Assembly (NCBI RefSeq): GCF_002875945.1
Contig: NZ_MCZK01000090.1
Span: 1-64,000, forward strand
From: Vibrio lentus
Lineage (GTDB): Bacteria; Pseudomonadota; Gammaproteobacteria; Enterobacterales; Vibrionaceae
Reading direction: 5' to 3'
Length of the DNA: 64,000 bases
Below the pieces are notes generated by a model. That model did not search any database and was not told the origin of the DNA. It worked only from the letters and a program-made list of their open reading frames with translations. A program made the position numbers and the translations under genes. Shown here piece after piece: positions 8,262-16,594 of the stretch; the first letter of the stretch is position 1; every line of letters begins with the position of its first letter.

Positions 8262-9755
8262 CTAGTCTAGTTCTACCAGATTCTTCTCGAACTCAGCGTG
8301 TTGCTTCTTCACTTCGTCTTCTGGCTCACCCGTAATTAGGCTCACGATAACGATAGAAAGAGTCGATAGGATGATTCCCGGTACGATTTCGTACACATCA
8401 AACCAACCGCCCGTGAACTGCTTCCAAAGTACAATCGTAACACCACCCACCACGATACCCGCTAGAGCGCCGTTACGGTTCATACTAGACCAGTAAAGGC
8501 TCAACACGATAGCTGGACCAAATGCAGCACCAAAACCAGCCCATGCGTAAGATACAAGGCCAAGTACTGAGCTGTCTGGTGTCATCGCTAAGAATAGCGC
8601 GATAAGAGAGATTAGGATTACCGCAAAGCGACCCACACGAACAATCTCTTCTGACGTTGCGTCTTTCTTCAGAACTTGCTTGTACAGATCTTCTGCCATT
8701 GCAGATGAAGAAACAAGAAGTTGTGAATCCGCAGTACTCATGATTGCCGCTAGGATTGCAGCAAGTAGGATACCTGCGATTACTGGGTGGAACATTGCGT
8801 TAACAAGAAGCATGAAGATCTTCTCGCCATCGTCTAGCTTAGGTGCGCCAGAGTTAGTCACGTAAATTAGACCAACAAGACCCACTAGCATTGCACCAAT
8901 CATAGAAAGAGCAGTCCAGATAACCGCAATGCGGCGTGCTGTCACAAGATCTTTGTTTGAACGAGTTGCTTTAAAACGAGCCAAGATGTGTGGTTGACCG
9001 AAGTAACCTAAACCCCATGCCGCTAGCGAGATGATCGCGATTGCAGAAAGAGGCTCACCCTTCGCATCATTCCATAGCGTTAATAGCTCTGGGTTGATGT
9101 TGTGTAGGTCGCTAGAAAGCTGACCTAAGCCACCGTCCATTGCAGCAATTGGTACAATCAATAGCGCTGCAGACATCAGTAGACCTTGAACCAAATCCGT
9201 CCAAGATACCGCTAGGAAGCCACCAAACAAGGTGTAAGAAACCACACATACAGTACCGATGATTACCGCTGTTGTGTAATCTAGGCCGAATACTGTTTCA
9301 AACAATTTACCACCTGCTACCAAGCCAGAACTTGTGTAGAAAAGGAAGAATAAAAGGATAAAGAAAGCAGAAATTGTTTGTATCAGCTTAGAGTTATCAT
9401 TGAAGCGGCGAGATAAGAACTCAGGCAGAGTCAGTGATTCAGTCGTAATACTGTAAGTACGTAGACGTTTAGCACTGATTAACCAGTTTGCCCAAGTACC
9501 CACAAGTAGGCCACCAGCAAGCCAGAATGCTTCAAAGCCAGCAGCGTAAGCGTAACCTGGTAAGCCAAGTAGCAACCAACCACTCATGTCTGATGCACCA
9601 GCAGAAAGTGCAGCAGGCCATGGACCTAACGAACGACCACCTAGGAAGTAGTCAGTTGAGTTAGATGTACGTTTGTAAGCAATAACACCGATCGCTAGCA
9701 TCATAATTAGATACGCAATGAACGTCGTCGTTATTGCAAAACTGTTTTCTATCAT
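8262..9755 (-). CDS. putP: Sodium/proline symporter PutP
   Basis: 497 residues from the ATG at 9755 (MIENSFAITTTFIAYL), which has GAGGAC upstream; a longer frame to 9809 adds a charged leader and is unlikely. It is a solute:sodium symporter with about 13 hydrophobic helices. The block SAGASDMSGWLLLGLPGYAY contains the Ser/Asp residues of the sodium and proline sites known from E. coli PutP. FFLFYTSSGLVAGGKLF and the later STADSQLLVSSSAMAEDLY are also typical. Proline uptake feeds the putA product encoded upstream. Confidence 0.93.
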   Translation of the reverse strand: MIENSFAITTTFIAYLIMMLAIGVIAYKRTSNSTDYFLGGRSLGPWPAALSAGASDMSGWLLLGLPGYAYAAGFEAFWLAGGLLVGTWANWLISAKRLRTYSITTESLTLPEFLSRRFNDNSKLIQTISAFFILLFFLFYTSSGLVAGGKLFETVFGLDYTTAVIIGTVCVVSYTLFGGFLAVSWTDLVQGLLMSAALLIVPIAAMDGGLGQLSSDLHNINPELLTLWNDAKGEPLSAIAIISLAAWGLGYFGQPHILARFKATRSNKDLVTARRIAVIWTALSMIGAMLVGLVGLIYVTNSGAPKLDDGEKIFMLLVNAMFHPVIAGILLAAILAAIMSTADSQLLVSSSAMAEDLYKQVLKKDATSEEIVRVGRFAVILISLIALFLAMTPDSSVLGLVSYAWAGFGAAFGPAIVLSLYWSSMNRNGALAGIVVGGVTIVLWKQFTGGWFDVYEIVPGIILSTLSIVIVSLITGEPEDEVKKQHAEFEKNLVELD

Positions 9756-9921
9756 TTGATAGTCCTCATTTTGTAGAAAGCCTTCCATGCCTAATTCGAT
9801 GCAATGCACTCACCATAAAGGTAAGCGAACACATTGAATTAGGGATTATGGCTCCAAATACCAATGGATAACTCCCAAAATGGAAAAAACCAAAAGTCTT
9901 TAGAGCCAGATTTACTGAAGG

Positions 9922-10626
9922 TTAGTGAGCTTCGCTTCCAAGTTCGAGCAAGGTCGCGTTACCGCCCACGGCTGTTATATTTATAGTTCGCGTACGCTCG
10001 GTAATGAAGCGCAGCGATAGGTGTGGATCATTAGCAACATTCATTGCGGTCAGATCCGTTTCAGCTACTAAACCGACGATTGCACCGTCACGCTTAGCAA
10101 GTTGTAAATTGATAGCTTGAGCCGTTTGTGAATTACCAACATAACCCGCACTTCGTACATCGCAGCTCAACAGCTGTTGAGCTGCGTCATACGAGGCAAC
10201 TTGTACCAAGTTCGTTGGCAGATTCGCTTGTTTCGCGGCATCTGCAATTAATGTGTTGAACTGCACGTCATCACTGCACAATTGAACGCTGTTACCTGCC
10301 AATAGCGCAGAAGTAATCATCGCCATTGCGGTTTGCAGTGCAGGCACTTTCTCTTCACAATCATCAACAATCACTAAAGCCACACCGCGACCAGCGGCAT
10401 ACAGCTCATTGGTTTCGCCCGTAGGACCAGCCATTAGATGATATTCAGAAAGCAGCGCAGACGCTTGCTCTAGGTGATAAGTCGCCACCGCCGCCAAAGG
10501 CTTAGATTGACTCTCGATCTCTGATTTAAATGAAAGTACCTGAGCACTCTTATGATCAAAATCGGTAAGATTCCATTGTTCCCACGCTAACAAAGCATCA
10601 GAAAAACCTGTTACTTGATGAACCAT
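9922..10626 (-). CDS. Stand-alone PutA C-terminal ALDH-superfamily-like domain protein
   Basis: 234 residues, often annotated as a 1-pyrroline-5-carboxylate dehydrogenase, but it has no catalytic Cys loop (no GQRCSA-type motif). The middle (GRGVALVIVDDCEE, then MITSALLAGNSVQLCSDD) looks like an aldehyde-dehydrogenase Rossmann half. The end, ERTRTINITAVGGNATLLEL, matches the conserved C-terminal motif of long PutA proteins (TxNTxAxGGNAxLL). In those PutAs this ~200-residue domain is fused at the C-terminus. Here it follows a 1045-residue PutA that lacks it, 11 bp downstream. A role in PutA assembly or channelling in trans is inference. Confidence 0.7.
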   Translation of the reverse strand: MVHQVTGFSDALLAWEQWNLTDFDHKSAQVLSFKSEIESQSKPLAAVATYHLEQASALLSEYHLMAGPTGETNELYAAGRGVALVIVDDCEEKVPALQTAMAMITSALLAGNSVQLCSDDVQFNTLIADAAKQANLPTNLVQVASYDAAQQLLSCDVRSAGYVGNSQTAQAINLQLAKRDGAIVGLVAETDLTAMNVANDPHLSLRFITERTRTINITAVGGNATLLELGSEAH

Positions 10627-10637
10627 GATACTGCTCC

Positions 10638-13600
10638 TTATGCCTTGTCTTGTGATTGAGAAAAATGAACATCAGTAAAGCGATATAGGTAGTGAGGACC
10701 ACCCGCTTTAGGGCCTGTACCCGACAAACCTTGACCGCCAAATGGTTGTACACCAACAACAGCGCCTACTTGGTCACGGTTGATGTAGCAGTTACCCACG
10801 CGCACGTGTTTTTCGATCCAACGGTAAGTTGTCTCGTTACGGCTGTGAATACCCATGGTTAAGCCAAAGCCCGTTTGGTTAATTTGCTCTACCACTTGCG
10901 CCAATTCACTCGCTTTGAAGCGAACGATGTGCAGCACAGGGCCAAACTGTTCTTCTTTCAAACAGCTGATGTCATCGATTTCAAATGCACTTGGTGGAAC
11001 AAAGTCACCATGTTCACAATCAGAGCCTAAAGAAAGTTGAGCTACTTTCTTCTGGGTATTGGTCATGTTTTCTAAGTGCGCCAACAACTTCTGTTTCGCA
11101 TTTTGGTCGATAACCGGACCAACATCCGTTTTATGAAGATGCGGGATACCAACACTCAGTTCGTCCATTGCACCGTGAATCAATCCAACCACGCGGTCTG
11201 CAATGTCTTCTTGGATGTAAAGCACACGCAATGCAGAACAACGTTGGCCTGCAGAAGCAAACGCAGAACGAATCACATCACGAACCACCTGTTCAGGCAG
11301 TGCAGTACTGTCGACGATCATTGCGTTCTGACCACCTGTTTCCGCAATAAACGGAACAGGCTTAGCGTTACGACTTGCCAGTGACACGTTGATGCGTTGC
11401 GCTGTTGGTGTTGAACCCGTAAAGGCAACGCCAGCAATCGCATCATGGCTTGTAAGTGCGCTGCCGATCTCAGCACCACGACCCGGTAGTAACTGAATAG
11501 TGCCAGCAGGGAAACCCGCTTCGTTCATCAATTCAACCGCGCGAGCTGCAATCAAGCTTGTTTGCTCAGCAGGTTTTGCCACAACCGTGTTACCCGCGAC
11601 CAGTGCCGCTGTAATTTGGCCAAGGAAGATAGCTAGAGGGAAGTTCCAAGGGCTGATACAAACGAACACACCACGACCTTGTCGAGAAGCGATTCGTGTT
11701 TGGCCATCAAAACCTTTTAGTTCGAAACCTTGTAGGTTGTCAGCTTGCTTTGCGTAGTAACGACAGAAGTCGACCGCTTCACGTACTTCATCAACGCTAT
11801 CGTGAATTGTCTTACCCGCTTCTTGATGACAAATCGCCACCAGCTCAGCCAGGTTGTCTTCCATCAGGTCAGCAAGCTTATCAAGTGCAGCCGCTTTGGT
11901 TTCAACCGAAGTCGCGTTCCAATCAGCGAATGCCGCGTCTGCGCCGGTGATTGCTGCGGAAACATGATCAAGGTTAGCGAAAGCCACCTGACCCACATTA
12001 ATACGACGATCGTAAGGTGCGGTGACTTGCTCAACGTTCTGATCAGCCTTGATCATGCTTTCGGCAAGAGATTCACCGTTGATCACAGGGCCAGCAGTCC
12101 ATTGATTATTGAGGAATGTTTTTACCTGTGCTTCAAACTGATGCGCTTCACTCTCGATATCAATGTTCACACCGTAAGAGTTCTTACGCTCAGGGAATAC
12201 CGCCGGTGGCAATGGAATCTTAGTGTTGTGCAATGTATCGAATGCCAGCAGCATATCGACAGGGTGTTGAGTCAGCTCTGCCACAGGGCAACGCGCATCC
12301 ACTAAACGGTGTACAAACGAGCTGTTTGCACCGTTCTCTAGCAATCGACGTACTAGGTATGGCAGTAAATCTTTGTGGCTGCCAACCGGTGCGTAGATAC
12401 GTACCGACTGTTGGTAAGCTTCCATCGCATGATTGTAAAGAGAATCACCCATGCCGTGTAAGCGTTGGAATTCAAAGTCTTTGTGCTCAGTCATCACTGC
12501 GATAGCAGAAACCGTGTGAGCATTGTGGCTCGCAAACTGCGGGAAGATATTGCCACGAACACTTGGGCTCAGTAGGTAACGCGCACATGCAAGGTAAGCT
12601 ACGTCTGTCGCTTCTTTACGTGTGTAAACTGGGTAATCAGTAAAGCCAGCTTGTTGTGACCATTTGATTTCGCTGTCCCAGTAAGCGCCTTTTACCAAGC
12701 GAAGTGGGATTAAATCGCCCTGCTCTTTCGCTAAGCGGTTTAGCCATGCTAGAACCGGTAGTGCACGCTTTGAGTAAGCTTGAATAACCAGACCAAATTT
12801 ACCCCAACCTTTTACAAGGTCAGTGCGGTACAGTTTTTCGAATAATTTAAGAGAAAGCTCTAGGCGATCCGCTTCTTCAGCATCAATCGTAATCGCAACA
12901 TCGAGCTCTACTGCTCGGTGCAATAGCTGCTCTAGCGTGTCGCAAAGTTCCGTCAATACGCGTTCTTCATTCGCCACTTCATAACGTGGGTGAAGCGCAG
13001 AAAGCTTGATAGAAACAGACGGTGCTGGACTCGATTTTGAAGAGACATACGTGTCTCGACCTACGGCTTCAATCGCCATGAGGTAATCTTTGAAGTATTT
13101 GTTTGCGTCTGCAGTGGTCAGTGCCGCTTCACCTAGCATGTCGTATGAGTAGGTAAAACCTTTGTCACGCATAGACTTACCGTTCTTTTGCGCTTCAGCA
13201 ATGCTGCGGCCAAGAACGAATTGGTGACCCATTACCTTCATCGCTTGGTGCATCGCTTTACGAATCACCGGCTCAGAAAGCTTGTTCACTAAACGGTTTA
13301 CTGCTTGACCTGCACTCTGCTCGTTAGATGAAAGTCCAACCACCTTGCCTGTTAGCATTAGGCCCCAAGTTGATGCGTTAACAAAAACTGAGTCAGAATT
13401 CTTCAGGTGAGATTTCCAATCCGCAACGCTAAGTTTGTCGCGAATCAGTGCATCAGCCGTTGCCGAATCAGGAATACGCATCAAGGCTTCCGCCAGACAC
13501 ATTAGCAAGATGCCTTCTTGAGTATCTAAACTGTATTCAAGCAACAAAGCGTCGATCATCTGAATAGATGTTTTATCCGCACGGATAGACTCAATCAACG

Positions 13601-13775
13601 ACGTCGTTTTGTCTGCAATTTGCTGCTTTTCAGACTCAGAAGGGGTAGCTAGCGGCAGAAGTTGCTCTAGCCATTGGGTTTCATCCACCATATATAATGG
13701 TGAGATAAGCGTCCAAAGATCATCAAGCGACTGCTCGTTGAATTCTGGCTTTAACACATCAGTAGCTGTAAACAT
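10638..13775 (-). CDS. putA: Bifunctional proline dehydrogenase / P5C dehydrogenase PutA
   Basis: 1045 residues. There is no N-terminal ribbon-helix-helix domain, so unlike E. coli PutA it should not be its own repressor. The FAD-dependent proline dehydrogenase barrel (about 150-480) shows RLVKGAYWDSEIKWSQ and FASHNAHTVSAI. The NAD-dependent dehydrogenase (about 540-1030) shows the catalytic Cys in FASAGQRCSALRVLY near residue 845 and the Glu in FIAETGGQNAMIV. It converts proline to glutamate. The operon runs putA, the small C-terminal-domain gene, then putP. An origin-like iteron sequence lies inside the gene at 12049-12064. Confidence 0.95.
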   Translation of the reverse strand: MFTATDVLKPEFNEQSLDDLWTLISPLYMVDETQWLEQLLPLATPSESEKQQIADKTTSLIESIRADKTSIQMIDALLLEYSLDTQEGILLMCLAEALMRIPDSATADALIRDKLSVADWKSHLKNSDSVFVNASTWGLMLTGKVVGLSSNEQSAGQAVNRLVNKLSEPVIRKAMHQAMKVMGHQFVLGRSIAEAQKNGKSMRDKGFTYSYDMLGEAALTTADANKYFKDYLMAIEAVGRDTYVSSKSSPAPSVSIKLSALHPRYEVANEERVLTELCDTLEQLLHRAVELDVAITIDAEEADRLELSLKLFEKLYRTDLVKGWGKFGLVIQAYSKRALPVLAWLNRLAKEQGDLIPLRLVKGAYWDSEIKWSQQAGFTDYPVYTRKEATDVAYLACARYLLSPSVRGNIFPQFASHNAHTVSAIAVMTEHKDFEFQRLHGMGDSLYNHAMEAYQQSVRIYAPVGSHKDLLPYLVRRLLENGANSSFVHRLVDARCPVAELTQHPVDMLLAFDTLHNTKIPLPPAVFPERKNSYGVNIDIESEAHQFEAQVKTFLNNQWTAGPVINGESLAESMIKADQNVEQVTAPYDRRINVGQVAFANLDHVSAAITGADAAFADWNATSVETKAAALDKLADLMEDNLAELVAICHQEAGKTIHDSVDEVREAVDFCRYYAKQADNLQGFELKGFDGQTRIASRQGRGVFVCISPWNFPLAIFLGQITAALVAGNTVVAKPAEQTSLIAARAVELMNEAGFPAGTIQLLPGRGAEIGSALTSHDAIAGVAFTGSTPTAQRINVSLASRNAKPVPFIAETGGQNAMIVDSTALPEQVVRDVIRSAFASAGQRCSALRVLYIQEDIADRVVGLIHGAMDELSVGIPHLHKTDVGPVIDQNAKQKLLAHLENMTNTQKKVAQLSLGSDCEHGDFVPPSAFEIDDISCLKEEQFGPVLHIVRFKASELAQVVEQINQTGFGLTMGIHSRNETTYRWIEKHVRVGNCYINRDQVGAVVGVQPFGGQGLSGTGPKAGGPHYLYRFTDVHFSQSQDKA
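12049..12064 (+). repeat. Iteron-like sequence inside putA
   Basis: TTGATCATGCTTTCGG (preceded by C) is identical to the site at 40921-40936 and matches the ori2 iterons TGATCATGCTTTC. It lies in coding sequence, so it could be chance. Confidence 0.4.
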
Positions 13776-13834
13776 GCGTTTTCCTTAATCTCACACCCGA
13801 AAAGAGTTCGGGATCTCTACAATGGCTGCAGTGT

Positions 13835-13864
13835 ATTTAGAGTATATAAGGATTACTTGTCAAA
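13835..13864 (-). promoter_or_regulatory. Candidate putA promoter
   Basis: On the reverse strand TTGACA (13864-13859) is followed after 18 bp by TAAATA (13840-13835), giving a leader of about 50 nt before the putA ATG. Confidence 0.5.
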
Positions 13865-13892
13865 AACTCCGAGTTTTTTGCTAAAAACTCGC
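13863..13892. promoter_or_regulatory. Candidate PutR operator: direct repeats 21 bp apart and a dyad
   Basis: AAAAACTC occurs at 13863-13870 and again at 13884-13891, exactly 21 bp apart, abutting the -35 of putA. The second copy is also the right arm of a 9-bp inverted repeat (CGAGTTTTT / AAAAACTCG, 13871-13892). Direct repeats two helical turns apart are the usual AraC-family arrangement. Read leftward, the dyad could also act as a weak putR terminator. Confidence 0.4.
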
Positions 13893-13956
13893 TTTATTAA
13901 CAAAACAAACACAAGGTCACATATGAAACTTTAATATAATATGCCGTTTTGTTTTT

Positions 13957-14781
13957 TTATTTAACAGAAATTTGCTTTTTGTATTGAGATGGTGACATGC
14001 CTTGAAGGCGAGAAAAGGTGTGAGTAAAGGAAGATTGACCGGAGAAACCAGCCAGTTCAGCGACCTGACCAAGGCTAAGATTCCCTTGTTCAATAAGGCG
14101 TCGAGAGCGGTCGATACGCTTACCTAAAACATATTGGTGTGGGGTTATGCCCATTTGATCTTTGAAAAGCATGTGGAACTGGCTTTCACCCAAGAACACA
14201 CTGCCCGCCAATTGCGCCACAGAGATTTTGTTTGCTAAATGTTGCTCGATATAGCGATCCAACGCTTCTAGATCAAAACGAGAATCTTTAATCGAGGTTT
14301 CAAATGCCGAGATGTGTCTCTGTAGCAGCGCAACCACCGTGTCATTGCACGCGCGGCTCAATAACAGATCATCAGGGCTCGCCTGCATCTCTTGCACTAA
14401 CATGTGAATAAGCTTTTGAATTTGTGCATCTAATTGGAAATAGATGTTGGATGATGCCAGCTGGTTTATCTTCTCTAACATCAAAGGGTCATCGTCGCTC
14501 GGCATTGGCATATTAAGCACCAAGATATCCGACTGACCAACTACCCCACCGAAAGCATGATCAGAGCTAGCGGTAACCACACAACCCTGTCCGGGCCCAA
14601 CCAGATTACCTTTACCACTGACTTCAAATTCTGCCTGACCTTTTAAACCTATCACCACCTGAGAATAATGGTGTTCATGACAATCCATATGCGATGGCAG
14701 TGTAATGATCTCTGCGGGGCGAGGGCCAGTAAGGCCTAGCGGGGACAGGTCTAGATTTGGAAAAGGTAAAGGTTTTGGCAT
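13957..14781 (-). CDS. putR: AraC-family regulator, probable put operon activator PutR
   Basis: 274 residues. A cupin-like N-terminus (CHEHHYSQVVIGLKGQAEFE, then GPGQGCVVTASSDHAF) precedes an AraC DNA-binding domain of about 100 residues (SVAQLAGSVFLGESQFHMLF, then LGQVAELAGFSGQSSFTHTF and MSPSQYKKQI). It lies directly upstream of putA in the same orientation, 181 bp away. An AraC-type activator named PutR controls putAP in Vibrio vulnificus, and PutA here lacks its own repressor domain, which supports the assignment. Proline sensing is inferred. Confidence 0.7.
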   Translation of the reverse strand: MPKPLPFPNLDLSPLGLTGPRPAEIITLPSHMDCHEHHYSQVVIGLKGQAEFEVSGKGNLVGPGQGCVVTASSDHAFGGVVGQSDILVLNMPMPSDDDPLMLEKINQLASSNIYFQLDAQIQKLIHMLVQEMQASPDDLLLSRACNDTVVALLQRHISAFETSIKDSRFDLEALDRYIEQHLANKISVAQLAGSVFLGESQFHMLFKDQMGITPHQYVLGKRIDRSRRLIEQGNLSLGQVAELAGFSGQSSFTHTFSRLQGMSPSQYKKQISVK

Positions 14782-15273
14782 GACAGCAAAATATTCAGGT
14801 CGACATACTAAGAATAATACTCTGAAATCTTCATAAGATGAATTTGTAAATGATCATCAGAGCTATTTCCTACCTTAGAGGCATGATCATCGTTGCGATC
14901 CTCTTGATCATGCCTCCGGAAAGATGATCAAGAGTGTACAAACTACGGCCATTGTAAAACCAATCGTTCCGGTGAGTTTAGGGGCTTACAGCACTCATAC
15001 AAGCAAGCACACCAGCTAGTAAAACCATGTCATCAATAAATACTTTGTCGCCTCAACATAATGAATAAATTTTCTTATATAGCTCAAATAATTGGCGATA
15101 AACCTGCAAAAAGTGTATCCGAAGTACCGAAACTTGGCTTTTGAGTAGATTGGATAGCAATAAAACGGTATAAAGACGGGTACTGTGTTAATTGCTAATA
15201 ACTAGTGACTCACAACTAGGAAGTAGACACTTTATTAACGAGCCAATTTTCAATCTACAAGTTGCAGGGACCT
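14782..15273. other. Intergenic region with iteron-like cluster
   Basis: 492 bp without a gene. The part nearest putR holds four GATC-containing iteron-like sites (listed separately). The remainder is AT-rich and should contain the promoter of the PEGA protein gene. No other structure was recognised. Confidence 0.6.
14850..14935. repeat. Cluster of four ori2-iteron-like sites outside ori2
   Basis: ATGATCATCAG (14850-14860), ATGATCATCGTTG (14884-14896), TGATCATGCCTCC (14906-14918), and a reverse-oriented TGATCATCTTTCC (complement of 14917-14933) resemble the RctB iterons at 37815-37943. GGCATGATCA (14881-14890) and TGATCATGCC (14906-14915) form a perfect 10-bp inverted repeat. ATCGTTCCGG follows at about 14964. 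The same 3' half occurs in the origin. Confidence 0.6.
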
Positions 15274-16377
15274 ATGACTAACTTTCGAATTTCAGCGCTT
15301 TTACTTGCGCTATCCCCACTTTGGGTATCTGCATCGGTATCCGCTGAAGAACTGAATCAAGTCGATCCCGTTTCAGCTATCGATGCAAAGCTAACAGAGA
15401 AAAACTCAGATATTGAGCGTATTTCAGCAACCAAAGTATCGGCGACTGAAAACCTAAAACAACTACAAAACAAAAATAGTAAGTTGTTGCGCGAAGGTGA
15501 AGAACTTAAGGCAAAACGTAACAGAGCTAAGTCTGTACTAGACAAACAGTACAGTCGCTTACTTGAAGATCCAGAAACGGATTTGGTCTCTTTCCAGAAA
15601 AGCTACCAAGATGCTTGGGCAGCCGTTAAAGAGAATCAATCGTCTCAGCTAGATAACCAACAAGCGATGAACGAGGGTGAAATTCACCTTTCTCAAATCA
15701 AGCAAAAGCAAGCTCGTCTAAATAATGAGCTGGCTAACTTGAGAGAGTCAAAAGTTGAAGCGCGCGTTAAGCGTATCGCAACAGAACTTCGTGAAAGTGC
15801 GGTTCTTGAAACCAGCTACACCACGACTTGTGCATCAACAATGACACTCGGTGAATGTACATCTCAAGGTAAACACCTAACGAACCAAAAAGCCGTTCAA
15901 ACGTTCAAGAGCCAATTACTTGAGCAGCTCACAGAAAGCACACTCGCGAAGCAAAACTTGCAGGGTGTTCAACTGAACATTCATGTTCAAGACAGCCAAG
16001 CAATCAAGAGTGGTTTCTCTGGCAACAACGCATACTTCATGCAGATACAAGCTCAGCTTCAAGCTAAACCAGAAGCCATTGCCGCTTGTAACTTGTTGAA
16101 CGTGTCTACACGCTACTGTTTAACAGGCAGCCAAGCCGCTGTCGTTAAAAAAAATGACAAGCAGTGGGCTAACGTGACGGTTCGTTCTGATCAGTACAAT
16201 GATTCAGTCACCATTAACGGCATCAAGTATGGCAGCACACCAATTGAGGTTGCACTACCAAGCGGACGTCACCAAGTAACCATTTCAAAACAGGGTTACG
16301 AATCTTACAACCGCTCTGTCACCATCAATGGTAGCGATACCATCTGGGTTAAGCTTCTTCCTAGCAAGCAAAGCTAA
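15274..16377 (+). CDS. Secreted coiled-coil protein with C-terminal PEGA domain
   Basis: 367 residues from the ATG at 15274 (MTNFRISALLLALSPL), which has GCAGGGA upstream; the open frame extends four codons further to a TTG. A signal peptide ends near VSAEE. Residues about 40-165 are a charged coiled coil, then a Cys-containing segment (TTCASTMTLGECTSQ). A PEGA domain occupies the last 65 residues (VTINGIKYGSTPIEVALPSG, then HQVTISKQGYESY). It is paralogous over its whole length to the first 365 residues of the next gene. Periplasmic or outer-membrane-associated by inference; function unknown. Confidence 0.7.
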   Translation: MTNFRISALLLALSPLWVSASVSAEELNQVDPVSAIDAKLTEKNSDIERISATKVSATENLKQLQNKNSKLLREGEELKAKRNRAKSVLDKQYSRLLEDPETDLVSFQKSYQDAWAAVKENQSSQLDNQQAMNEGEIHLSQIKQKQARLNNELANLRESKVEARVKRIATELRESAVLETSYTTTCASTMTLGECTSQGKHLTNQKAVQTFKSQLLEQLTESTLAKQNLQGVQLNIHVQDSQAIKSGFSGNNAYFMQIQAQLQAKPEAIAACNLLNVSTRYCLTGSQAAVVKKNDKQWANVTVRSDQYNDSVTINGIKYGSTPIEVALPSGRHQVTISKQGYESYNRSVTINGSDTIWVKLLPSKQS

Positions 16378-16479
16378 GTTGGGTATTAAATCCGATATAA
16401 ACAGCTAAGCCCGTTGAGATTGAAATAGCCGTGCCTGTTTCACAAAGCTGAATGAATAGTCGCCATTTTGTTGATAGTT

Positions 16480-16512
16480 ATAAACTGTATGATCGCCATA
16501 AACTGTATGGTC
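16480..16512 (+). repeat. Short direct repeat between the PEGA paralogues
   Basis: ATAAACTGTATGATC (16480-16494) and ATAAACTGTATGGTC (16498-16512) repeat with an 18-bp period, and a third partial copy ATAAACAATAG follows. Role unknown. Confidence 0.6.
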
Positions 16513-16594
16513 ATTATAAACAATAGCTTCAGACGAAATGGCGTTTTCGTTTAGAATATTTGATTAACCTAAATTACGATTGAAGTAGCCCATC

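Noticed and set aside
11745..12305. Long rightward frame (186 codons) antisense to putA
   Set aside because: It lies wholly opposite the conserved PutA coding sequence and its product has no recognisable domain; a codon-bias shadow.
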